Translations under genes and position numbers: made by a program | Assembly (NCBI GenBank): GCA_947475525.1 | Contig: CANJMI010000014.1 | Coordinates: forward strand, 83,507-147,506 | Source of the DNA: Polyangiaceae bacterium | GTDB taxonomy: Bacteria; Myxococcota_A; Polyangia; Polyangiales; Polyangiaceae | Direction: 5' to 3' | Length of the DNA stretch: 64,000 nt | Notes under the pieces: generated by a model | What the model was told of the DNA's origin: nothing | What the model saw: only the letters and a program-made list of their open reading frames with translations | Databases searched by the model: none | Shown: one piece after another, positions 17,220-27,237 of the stretch | Numbering within the stretch: position 1 is the first letter of the stretch | How the letters are laid out: each line of letters opens with the position of its first letter

Positions 17220-18218
17220 ATGAAGACGGAAGTCGTGCGCGTCGATCCCTTACGCCCCGAGCCGGACGTGATCGCGAGGGCCGTGCGCATTTTAACTGCG
17301 GGTGGACTCGTCGTGCTGCCGACCGAAACCGTCTACGGCCTTGGAGCGGCGGCCGACGACGCGGCATCGGTGGCGCGGATCTTCGAGGCGAAAGGCCGCC
17401 CAGCCTACAACCCGCTTATCGTTCATGTCGCGAACGTGAGGGCGGCGCGCGACCTTGCTTCACGGTGGCCCGAGAGCGCCGAGCGCATCACGCACCACGC
17501 GTGGCCAGGACCACTCACCGTGGTCGTCCCACGAAACCGCGCGAAGGTGCCCGACGTCGTCACGGCCGGCGGCGACACCGTGGCGTTGCGAATGCCGGAC
17601 CACCCCGTCGCCCTCGCCCTGCTCAGCGCGCTCGGCCGCCCGATTGCGGCACCGAGCGCGAACCGCTTTCAAGCGCTCTCGCCGACCACGGCGGCCCACG
17701 TATTGAAGAACCTCGACGGGCATGTCGAGCTCATCCTCGACGCGGGCCCGTGCGACCGCGGGATCGAGTCCACCGTGGTCGACTGTACCGGCGAGGTCCC
17801 CGTCGTGCTGAGGCATGGCGCGTATTCACTGGCGACGCTGCGACGGCTCGCGGGGGGCCTCCAAAGTGCTCACGAACCGAACGAGAACGACGCTGCGGCG
17901 CTCCGCTCGCCAGGCCTGCTGCGTTTGCACTACGCACCGAACGCGCGCCTGGTGATCGCACGACCGGAGACCCTCGCTCATGCGCTGCGCGAGGCGGGCG
18001 AAAGGAGAGCCCTCGTCACACACCGCGCGTCGACCGCAAACTTCGCTCCAGCCGAAGTGTGCACGCTACCCAGTGATCCGGAAGGCTACGGCGCCGCGCT
18101 TTACGCCACGCTGCACCGACTCGACGACGCGGGCGTGCATACGATCGTGGTCGAGGCCGTCCCCGACGACGAGGCGTGGAGTGCGATTCGCGATAGGCTT
18201 GCGCGAGCGTCGGGTTGA
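17220..18218 (+). CDS. L-threonylcarbamoyladenylate synthase (two-domain Sua5 type)
   Basis: 332-aa enzyme of the t6A37 tRNA modification pathway, making threonylcarbamoyl-AMP from Thr, bicarbonate and ATP. The YrdC domain fills residues 1-200 with LPTETVYGLGAAA (30-43), KGRPAYNPLIVHV (58-71) and SANRFQALSPTTAAHV. A C-terminal Sua5 domain is present (SPGLLRLHYAPNARL near 225-240), so it is the long Sua5 form and not the short TsaC form. It starts 16 bp after the copA stop with a strong GAGGAGG ribosome-binding site overlapping the copA end. Confidence 0.92.
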   Translation: MKTEVVRVDPLRPEPDVIARAVRILTAGGLVVLPTETVYGLGAAADDAASVARIFEAKGRPAYNPLIVHVANVRAARDLASRWPESAERITHHAWPGPLTVVVPRNRAKVPDVVTAGGDTVALRMPDHPVALALLSALGRPIAAPSANRFQALSPTTAAHVLKNLDGHVELILDAGPCDRGIESTVVDCTGEVPVVLRHGAYSLATLRRLAGGLQSAHEPNENDAAALRSPGLLRLHYAPNARLVIARPETLAHALREAGERRALVTHRASTANFAPAEVCTLPSDPEGYGAALYATLHRLDDAGVHTIVVEAVPDDEAWSAIRDRLARASG

Positions 18219-18262
18219 GCGAGCGTCAACCGCACACGCCGGCGAAACTGGGGTTTCCCTAA

Positions 18263-20566
<2,304 letters not shown>

Positions 20567-20624
20567 CTTGTTGCCGTCCTGTGACACAGCGTAGCGAGGA
20601 CGTGCGGTATGTTTCCCGCACACC

Positions 20625-21428
20625 ATGTACGTCCTCGCCTGCCTCGCCGTGTTCTTCGTGGCCTACCTCGTCAACATCACGACGATCACGGTGCTCTACC
20701 ACCGTGGTCTCGCCCACGAGGCGGTGACGTTATCACCGGCCGCGCGACGCTTCGCCATCGTGATGGGCAACTGGGTCACCGGCCTCGATCCGAAAGGCTG
20801 GGTCTGCATGCACAGGCTCCATCACGTGCATTCGGACACCAAGCGCGACCCGCACAGCCCGCAGCACGCCGGCATCTTCGGTGTGCTCCTAAGCCAACTG
20901 CGCTCGTACAACCGCGTCCTCGTCGGCCTCGCGAGGCGCCATGAACCCTACGTCTCGACGGTCAAAGATCTCGAGTTCGACATCAGCTGGCTCAACAAGA
21001 AGCGCGTTTGGTTCCTGCCTTACCTGATCCATCTCGCGATTGCCGTCGTGCTGTTTGCATTCGGCTATGGGCTCCTCGGCGCAGCCTATTTCATTGGGAT
21101 CATGGGCCATCCCGTCGAAGGCTGGCTCGTCAATTCCCTCGGTCATGCGATCGGCGGGCGGAATTTTGAAACCCCCGACAACTCGCGCAACAACCACTTG
21201 GTTGCCTGGTTCATCTTCGGTGAGGGCTACCAAAACAACCACCACCGCTATCCTTCGTCCGCGAAGTTCTCGTACCGCTCTTGGGAGATCGACCCCGGCT
21301 ACGCGCTCTGCCGCGCGATGCAGTCGCTTGGCCTGCTCACCATCAACGCGAGCCAGCTTATCCCGTCGCCGACCGAGCCCCCACGCGCCGCTCTCGACGC
21401 GGTTGCGGCGAGCGAACTTCATTCCTGA
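20625..21428 (+). CDS. Acyl-CoA/acyl-lipid desaturase, membrane di-iron type
   Basis: 267-aa integral membrane desaturase of the delta-9 (OLE1/DesC-like) family that introduces a double bond into acyl chains. The three histidine boxes are visible: HRGLAH (26-31), HRLHHVHSD (63-71) and NNHHRYP (near 205). Hydrophobic segments flank them. A TATGTT hexamer ends 11 nt before the ATG and no Shine-Dalgarno is evident. It is 58 bp after icd and just upstream of a haem lipoprotein gene. Confidence 0.9.
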   Translation: MYVLACLAVFFVAYLVNITTITVLYHRGLAHEAVTLSPAARRFAIVMGNWVTGLDPKGWVCMHRLHHVHSDTKRDPHSPQHAGIFGVLLSQLRSYNRVLVGLARRHEPYVSTVKDLEFDISWLNKKRVWFLPYLIHLAIAVVLFAFGYGLLGAAYFIGIMGHPVEGWLVNSLGHAIGGRNFETPDNSRNNHLVAWFIFGEGYQNNHHRYPSSAKFSYRSWEIDPGYALCRAMQSLGLLTINASQLIPSPTEPPRAALDAVAASELHS

Positions 21429-21447
21429 ACCAGGTCAAGCCTCGGTC

Positions 21448-21936
21448 ATGCGCCTGCCCATCGATCCCGCACTCGCCCTCGTGGCGCTCTCGTTCCTTTC
21501 GGCATGCGGGGACAACCAAGATCCCGCCGGCGCCGACGAGCTCTTTCTGCGCATCCAAACGCTCGACTACCGCGCAACCTTTGCCAAGGCGCCCGGCTAC
21601 GAAACCCAGCAACCGAGCAACACGTCGCACTCGGCGTTCAGCGACATTTTTCTCAATCCGATCAGCGCCAAGGTCATCGCGGACAACACGGCGATCAGCG
21701 CGTGGCCACTCGGTTCGTTGATCGTGAAAGACGGTTACGATGACGATGGGATCATCGAGCTCATCGCCGTGATGGAAAAACGGAGCGACGGTTGGTATTG
21801 GGCTGAGTACCTCGATCCCACAGCGTCAGCTGGTGGCGCAAGCTATTCGGGCAAACCCTCGGTGTGCATCGATTGTCACCAATCGGCGGCGGACGACGGC
21901 AATGACTTTACCCGCGCGATCGTCCTGCCAAAGTAG
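21448..21936 (+). CDS. Small lipoprotein with C-terminal CxxCH haem motif (cytochrome P460-like)
   Basis: 162-aa predicted lipoprotein: the signal peptide ends LSFLSAC, putting the lipid-modified Cys at about residue 19. The C-terminus holds one c-type haem motif C140-x-x-C143-H144 (CIDCHQSAADDGNDF). The spacing and the preceding YWAEYLDPTAS...CIDCH resemble the cytochrome P460 fold, where the CxxCH is near the end. I chose the ATG at 21448 because an upstream frame extension overlaps the desaturase. Role is unknown; a periplasmic redox protein is the simplest view. Confidence 0.75.
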   Translation: MRLPIDPALALVALSFLSACGDNQDPAGADELFLRIQTLDYRATFAKAPGYETQQPSNTSHSAFSDIFLNPISAKVIADNTAISAWPLGSLIVKDGYDDDGIIELIAVMEKRSDGWYWAEYLDPTASAGGASYSGKPSVCIDCHQSAADDGNDFTRAIVLPK

Positions 21937-21978
21937 CTGCCCTGCTTGCGACTGTTTCGGTACGCCAGTTTCAGCGCG

Positions 21979-22596
21979 CTAAGGAGTCATGACCTCGACC
22001 ACGGCGCATTGCCCTTTGACGCACGCGGCCGATAAGTTCGCAGGCGCGGCCGGTTCGCACTCACTGCACACGTGATCGGCGGCGCACACGAGGGCGGCGA
22101 GCTCACCGAGTTTCTTGTTCGCGACGGCCACCCACGGCCCGGCTGCGCCACACGTGCAGCAGTCGAGCCCGAGCCGCAGCGTGCAATCTCCGGCGACGGC
22201 ACACTCCGAATAAGGCGACGCCCCGATGTCCGCGCCACGGCACGAGCCGGCCGCGAGGTCGCAGTATGCGAAGAGGTTCCCGTTCGGCTCCTCGGGACAA
22301 CCGGGACACAAGAGCTGCTCGGGACATACCGCCTCGCGATGGGCGTCCACGGAGGGCAAGGCCACGGCATCGAAGTCCGTAAGCTCAGGCTTGCCGCATA
22401 CCCCGCAGCACGTGCGGTCCGCCAAGATGCATGTTCCAGGCTGCGAGCACGCGCCAAACTCCGTCATCCCCGTGCCCGACGATGTGCCCATCGCGGTGGA
22501 GTTGGTCGTGCCGACTCCCGAGCTCCCGCCGCCGCCCGCGTCGTCTTGTACCTGTCCGCCGCACACCGCGAGCGCAAGCAACAGACCCGACATCAT
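21979..22596 (-). CDS. Cys-rich secreted lipoprotein, function unknown
   Basis: 205 aa from the ATG at 22596 (MMSGLLLALAVCGGQ), which places a lipobox LAVC right after a short hydrophobic segment; a GTG 21 bp upstream would lengthen the n-region. A Gly/Ser/Thr linker (about residues 18-45) leads to a domain with about 18 cysteines in pairs (CILADRTCCGVCG, CPEQLLCPGCP, GLDCCTCG, CAADHVCSECE). Such disulfide-rich exported proteins are common in myxobacteria. No family recognised. Convergent with the haem lipoprotein gene and divergent from the PLD-like gene. Confidence 0.7.
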   Translation of the reverse strand: MMSGLLLALAVCGGQVQDDAGGGGSSGVGTTNSTAMGTSSGTGMTEFGACSQPGTCILADRTCCGVCGKPELTDFDAVALPSVDAHREAVCPEQLLCPGCPEEPNGNLFAYCDLAAGSCRGADIGASPYSECAVAGDCTLRLGLDCCTCGAAGPWVAVANKKLGELAALVCAADHVCSECEPAAPANLSAACVKGQCAVVEVMTP

Positions 22597-22731
22597 CAGC
22601 GCCCTTGGGTAGGCCACGTGGTTCACGCTACGAGCAACATCAGAGGTCGCACGTGAGCGCAAGCACACATCATGCGCCGCGCGATAAGGTTGAAGCCCAG
22701 CCATGAGTTAGCGCACGATGGCGCTCCCAAC

Positions 22732-23622
22732 ATGGCATCGTTTTTCGCCTTCCGTCGCTGGCTCGCACACAAGTTGCTACCGCTCGACGTCACTCCACCG
22801 CCATCGTTGCCGCCAAAACTCGTAGCGCCTCTGCCTATCCCCGAGGTCATCGACACGCGCGACGCACGCGTTCAGGAGCTCGAGGGTTGTGTCGCCTCGC
22901 TCAACGCCGCACTCAACGCGGCGAAGCAAGACGCGAAGGAGAAGGAAGACGCGAACGAGAAGGAAAAGGAGAAAGAAACAGACAAGCCTACGCCAACAAC
23001 GTCGGCCGACGGCCACACCAAAGACCGCGGCAAACGGATGGCCGAGCTCGAGCGCCGCGTCGAGGACGCCGAGAGCGCAGCGGCACGCCATCGAGGTCGC
23101 GCCGACGATGCCGAAGGTCATGCCGCCGACCTCGAGCAGCAGCTTCACAAACTCAGGGCCCCTGGTGGCGAACCCGCGGGAGACGGACTCTCCGAGGTGT
23201 GGTGGAGCCCGGGCGACGCGTGCGTTGACGCCATCCTTCGTGAGCTCGAGCGCGCTGAAGAGACCGTGGACGTGTGCGTGTTCACCATCACCGATGATCG
23301 CCTCGCGCAGGCGCTCGTCAGCGCGCACCGTCGTCGCGTGCGGGTGCGCATCCTCACCGACAACGACAAGTCCTACGACGAAGGTTCAGACATTGCGCGC
23401 CTGAGCGACGCGGGCATCGAGGTCCGTGTCGATCGAACCGAGTACCACATGCATCACAAATTCGCGGTATTCGACGGGCGTCGCGCCCTCACCGGGAGTT
23501 ACAACTGGACGCGCGGCGCGGCGCGAAACAACGAGGAACACATCGTCGTCACAAGGGACGCCCACCTCACAGCCGAGCTTGCCCGTGGCTTCGGCAAGCT
23601 GTGGCGCAAGTTCGAACCGTGA
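22732..23622 (+). CDS. Phospholipase D-like nuclease/hydrolase with coiled-coil N-terminus
   Basis: 296 aa from ATG 22732 (MASFFAFRRW). Residues 45-150 are strongly charged (KEKEDANEKEKEKE, then heptad-like AELERRVEDAESAAARH), predicting a coiled coil. The C-terminal 140 residues form one PLD domain with a single catalytic motif, H-H-K-F-A-V-F-D starting near residue 241, followed by ALTGSYNWT. One HKD motif per chain means it should dimerise, as in bacterial Nuc and mitochondrial cardiolipin hydrolase/Zucchini. No signal peptide is evident. Substrate (DNA, RNA or phospholipid) is not deducible. Confidence 0.82.
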   Translation: MASFFAFRRWLAHKLLPLDVTPPPSLPPKLVAPLPIPEVIDTRDARVQELEGCVASLNAALNAAKQDAKEKEDANEKEKEKETDKPTPTTSADGHTKDRGKRMAELERRVEDAESAAARHRGRADDAEGHAADLEQQLHKLRAPGGEPAGDGLSEVWWSPGDACVDAILRELERAEETVDVCVFTITDDRLAQALVSAHRRRVRVRILTDNDKSYDEGSDIARLSDAGIEVRVDRTEYHMHHKFAVFDGRRALTGSYNWTRGAARNNEEHIVVTRDAHLTAELARGFGKLWRKFEP

Positions 23623-23821
23623 CGCAGCTCTAGAAACGCATGGCTCATCCGGCGCGATGGTCGAGATGAGAGCGCCGGAGAAATCGTCGATAGCTCGTCC
23701 GATTTTTTGATGAAACGAAGCGGACCCGGCCATTCATCTCTTGGTTGAACGCAGCGGCAGACAGGGCCGCTAGCGCGACGAGTTGCGCGGCCAGAAGCCG
23801 CATTGAGAAAGAACCATCGCC

Positions 23822-25300
23822 ATGAAAACGACGCCTTCACTTCGCTCGCGAACTGCGTTGCTCTCGACGGTCTTCGCCTGCGCCGGAGCGCTCCTCCTCG
23901 GGGCGTGCGCCGTGGAAGCCGACGACCCGGAGGAACTCACCGGCGAGGACGCAGCGGCGCTCTCCTGCACGAATCCGTCCCTCAACAACACCCGTTCGCT
24001 GTTCGTCACGGACCCGGCGGCGCTCGCCAAGTTCCCCTTCAAGACCGTGATGGACACGATCATCGCCACGGCCGGCACGGGGGCGCAGCAGAGCGCGCTT
24101 CAGCTCTATCAGCAGTGGTGGGATCTCAACAACGACACCGCGACCGCGAAGACCACCGGACCTCATTGCAACGACATCGCCCAGCCGTTTGACTGCCCAC
24201 GTCAGGAGGGGGTCCTCGCAACCACCAACCCGTTCACGGGCGTGGGGACGAACCCGGACTCGTATCTCCCGATCGGGCTCGTCAACCGCTTTGACCTCGC
24301 GCCGACGAACGGGGCGAACTGCGGGGAGTACCGCGTCGTATTCGGCAAGGTCTCGGGACTGACGAAACCGAACGACCGGAACCTCATCATCTTCGAGGCG
24401 AAGCTGCCGAACCCGAGCCCGTCGCTGGGGATCGCGGCGTGCAAGCCGGTCGCCAAGTTCTGGGCCGATCTGTCGACGGAGGCGAACGCGAACATCCGTG
24501 CGACCAAGCTGCAAAAGTTCTACTTCACCGGACTGACCGGCTTCCAGCCCGTTATCCACTTCTCGCACTACCGCGGGACAGCGGTCGACGCGAACTCGGG
24601 GCAGATCAGGACGAATCAGTTCATGAATCGGGTGAGCGGCCAGAACTGGGGGCTCCGAGAATACAAGCTCACGAAAACCTGCGCGATCCCATCCACCTGC
24701 ACGCTCGTGATGAATCAAAGCCAAGTGAAGATTAACCCACTGGGCTCCTTCTTTGCCCAGGTGGCGCCGGGCGGGGCACTCACGCCTTTCCAGACCGATT
24801 TCGTCAACAACCAGGTGCCGCGCTTGCTCGGGAAGAGCGTGTCGGCCATCGGGATGGTGACGCCTGCCGAGTTCAACGGGTTCCAGAGCGACGCGCAGGC
24901 CGGCGATAACGATTATGGCCCCCAGCTCCCCACGACCGGGGCCTTCAACACCGCCATCCAGAAGAAGCTCACCGCGCTGAAGTCGAACCTTACCCCGAGG
25001 AACGTCGTGGACCGGGCGACCACCCAGTCGTGCGCCGGATGCCACGAACTCAGCACGGGAATGCCCCTCGGCGGCGGGTTCACCTGGCCGTCGAGCAATG
25101 GATTTACCCAGATCTCCGAGGCCAGGCAGCTCTCTCCTGCGCTGGCAGGCGCGGACGGCTTCCTGGCGAATCGCAAGTCGGTGCTCATCAAATTCCTCTG
25201 CACTCCTCCGGCCCCGAGCTCAGTCGGCGCGAGCTCGGTGAGCCCGAGCGCCGAGATATCCGGCGCACTCGAGACCCTCGGTGGCTCCGTGAACGAATGA
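23822..25300 (+). CDS. Secreted lipoprotein with CxxCH haem motif, function unknown
   Basis: 492-aa lipoprotein: the signal peptide ends LLLGAC with Cys at 29. Mid-region blocks include YLPIGLVNRFDLAP, GANCGEYRVVFGK and NLIIFEAKLPNP. A CAGCHELSTG motif (C404, C407, H408) suggests covalent haem c or a structural CxxCH. Homologous-looking proteins are frequent in myxobacterial genomes, but I know no assigned function. A 199-bp gap precedes it, with a GAGAAAGAA-type ribosome-binding site before the ATG. It is convergent with the next gene. Confidence 0.75.
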   Translation: MKTTPSLRSRTALLSTVFACAGALLLGACAVEADDPEELTGEDAAALSCTNPSLNNTRSLFVTDPAALAKFPFKTVMDTIIATAGTGAQQSALQLYQQWWDLNNDTATAKTTGPHCNDIAQPFDCPRQEGVLATTNPFTGVGTNPDSYLPIGLVNRFDLAPTNGANCGEYRVVFGKVSGLTKPNDRNLIIFEAKLPNPSPSLGIAACKPVAKFWADLSTEANANIRATKLQKFYFTGLTGFQPVIHFSHYRGTAVDANSGQIRTNQFMNRVSGQNWGLREYKLTKTCAIPSTCTLVMNQSQVKINPLGSFFAQVAPGGALTPFQTDFVNNQVPRLLGKSVSAIGMVTPAEFNGFQSDAQAGDNDYGPQLPTTGAFNTAIQKKLTALKSNLTPRNVVDRATTQSCAGCHELSTGMPLGGGFTWPSSNGFTQISEARQLSPALAGADGFLANRKSVLIKFLCTPPAPSSVGASSVSPSAEISGALETLGGSVNE

Positions 25301-25363
25301 GAGGATGCGCCGGAGGTGAAACGCGCTCCACGGCGAACGTCGCGCTCGCGTGCAGCAACAAGC

Positions 25364-26749
25364 TCAGGGGCTCTCGCGCAAGACGTAATGCGCCTCGGTC
25401 GGCGCCTCGAAGGTGAATTTCGCGCGCTTGTAGAAGGGCACCGCGAGGCCTTTGGCCACCACCTGAAACGGCCCGCTCGGACCTGGACCCGCGACGAGCT
25501 CGTAGGTCTTTTTCGGGTCGAGGGACGTCGTATCGAGGACGATTCGCTCACGCGTCGCGTCGACTTTCGTGCCCCAAGGACGCGCGAGCGGATCGCCGAC
25601 GAAGACGCCCTCCCCTGGCCAGCGCACGCTCTTCCAGTAGGCCTCGAGTACCGTCTCGCCTCGAAAATAGTGGGGCAACATGACCTTCGGGCTCGGAAAC
25701 TTGGTGGGGTAGTTGCACGGCTCGAAGGCCGTGCCGTAGCTCGCGGTGGCGCCCGCTTCGAGCCACTTCGCGATGCTCATTTGCCCGCTCGTCGGAACCT
25801 GACCACCGAACGACGTCAGGTGATCGGCGACGGCGCCCGGTCGGTAGGTGTTGGTCTCGAGCGCGGGCACGTCGGCGAGCCCGGTGAAGTAGAAGAGGAC
25901 GTCCTTCGTATTCTCGAGGTAGTCCTTTCCGGCGCCGGACGCGTTGTCGAGGTACGTGAGCTTGAGCCCGTCCGGATGGTCCCACAGGTTCGTCGTCGCC
26001 ATGAAATCCGGCCAACGCACGCTGCGCGCCACGTCCGTCGTGCGGAGGAGGTAGCCGTCGCCCGGCGGGAAAGTGCCATCGGCGGCGACGCCGCGATCGA
26101 TGAGGGCGAGAGCACTCGCGGTGTCTTTGCCGACGAGCGCCATCGCGGGACGAAGGCCGTGATCTTGGAACGGCGCGGACGATGGCGAATCGAAATACGG
26201 CGATGGAGCGGTTGGGCCACACGCGCCGCCGGTCGTGTTGCAATACTTGGTGTCGAAGCCTAAGGCGAACGCCGACGTGAGCGACATGCAGCCGACCGCG
26301 TAAGGCTGCGTCCACGTGATGGCCCACGCTTGCACGGCCGGATCGACCGCGGCATCGAGGGTTTTCTTGGCGGCGTCGAACTCCTCCGCCGTCACCGAGG
26401 CGGCAACCGTTAGCTTGACCTCATAGACGTGCGAGGCCGGAATGTTGCGCGCCTCGACGTAGTGCTTGGCGACCGCGACGGACTGGGGATCGTCCGGGTT
26501 CACGAGAACGCCGACCGCGTCCGCGGAGAGCGACACCGTGGGGACCTCGACGGTTGGAGGCGGGAGCTGCGCGCCACCGCCAGCGCCTGCAGCGCCGCCA
26601 GCTGGACCGGTCGAGGCGCTCGTGCTCACGCTCGCGACGGCACCAGCCGCGTCGGTCGGCGCCGAGTCTCCGCCGCATGCCGCGTAGAACGCGAGGGCCG
26701 TCGCACCGACGAGAAGAAACGTAGTCCGCATCAGCGGAGGATACATCAA
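25364..26749 (-). CDS. TIGR03790-type lipoprotein
   Basis: 461-aa predicted lipoprotein (MRTTFLLVGATALAFYAACGG; lipobox YAAC). A low-complexity Ala/Gly/Ser/Thr linker fills about residues 28-65. The body begins with VGVLVNPDDPQSVAVAKHYVEARNIPASHVYEV, the hallmark opening of the TIGR03790 family of uncharacterised exported proteins. Later blocks are VLFYFTGLADVPALETNTYRPGAVADHLTSFGG and SYGTAFEPCNYPTKFPSP, also family-like. Function is unknown. The first ATG is used; the second Met (residue 7) gives a more typical signal peptide. Confidence 0.78.
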   Translation of the reverse strand: MMYPPLMRTTFLLVGATALAFYAACGGDSAPTDAAGAVASVSTSASTGPAGGAAGAGGGAQLPPPTVEVPTVSLSADAVGVLVNPDDPQSVAVAKHYVEARNIPASHVYEVKLTVAASVTAEEFDAAKKTLDAAVDPAVQAWAITWTQPYAVGCMSLTSAFALGFDTKYCNTTGGACGPTAPSPYFDSPSSAPFQDHGLRPAMALVGKDTASALALIDRGVAADGTFPPGDGYLLRTTDVARSVRWPDFMATTNLWDHPDGLKLTYLDNASGAGKDYLENTKDVLFYFTGLADVPALETNTYRPGAVADHLTSFGGQVPTSGQMSIAKWLEAGATASYGTAFEPCNYPTKFPSPKVMLPHYFRGETVLEAYWKSVRWPGEGVFVGDPLARPWGTKVDATRERIVLDTTSLDPKKTYELVAGPGPSGPFQVVAKGLAVPFYKRAKFTFEAPTEAHYVLRESP

Positions 26750-26911
26750 GGCGCGAGTGGAGCCCGTCGGTCATTCAAGCCTGCAAGCCGACCCCGTCGG
26801 TGGCTTTGGTAGCGTCGGCCGGGAAAGCCGTAGACCAACGTCGTAAGGATTCAAACCCCCGCGCACTGGGGCCGTGACGACATCTTAATGGTGCGCTAGT
26901 GCTCGCTTTCC
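26750..26911. promoter_or_regulatory. Divergent intergenic region before the type VI secretion operon
   Basis: This 162-bp spacer lies between the TIGR03790 lipoprotein start and the PAAR gene start, so it should contain both promoters. I could not identify a confident -35/-10 pair or a sigma-54 type element. A tRNA-like GGATTCAAACC at about 26847 has no cloverleaf around it. Confidence 0.35.
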
Positions 26912-27229
26912 GTGCCGCTCGTCTCCACCATCGTCGATCTCTGCCGCGGTCATGACGGTTGCTCGCCGCGCCCTTTTTCAACGGCGAGCGACAACGTCCA
27001 CGTCGAAGGGTTCCGCGTGACGCGAGAGGCCGATGCGCTGCAGAACCATGGCTGCTCGGAGCACGCGTCGCACGACGCGGAGGTCACGCGCGGGTACCCG
27101 AGCGTGTGTGTGAATGGCTCGCCTATCGCGTACGTCGGCGCGGACGTATCGTGTTCGTCCGGCGTTATCGATACGGGCCGGCCGAGCGTGATGGTCGGCG
27201 AAGGTGCGCGAATCGCGTGGACCGGGTGA
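26912..27229 (+). CDS. PAAR-domain protein (type VI secretion spike tip)
   Basis: 105-aa protein with the PAAR repeat pattern: the body holds regularly spaced His/Cys (HVEGFRVTREAD, GCSEHASHD), then PSVCVNGSPIAYVGADVSC and GRPSVMVGEGARIAW. These are the P-x-V-x-V-N-G and G-S-V/I-N-V-G hallmarks. PAAR proteins sharpen the VgrG trimer tip and bind zinc. The start is a GTG; no ATG is available in frame nearby. It is the first gene of the operon and ends 8 bp before the DUF2169 gene. Confidence 0.85.
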   Translation: MPLVSTIVDLCRGHDGCSPRPFSTASDNVHVEGFRVTREADALQNHGCSEHASHDAEVTRGYPSVCVNGSPIAYVGADVSCSSGVIDTGRPSVMVGEGARIAWTG

Positions 27230-27237
27230 AGGGAGCG

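Noticed and set aside
23837..25045. 402-codon minus-strand open frame
   Set aside because: Antisense to the 492-aa haem lipoprotein, which has a signal peptide, lipobox and CxxCH.
26845..26870. tRNA-like T-arm sequence (GGATTCAAACC)
   Set aside because: No acceptor, D or anticodon stems could be formed with the flanking sequence.
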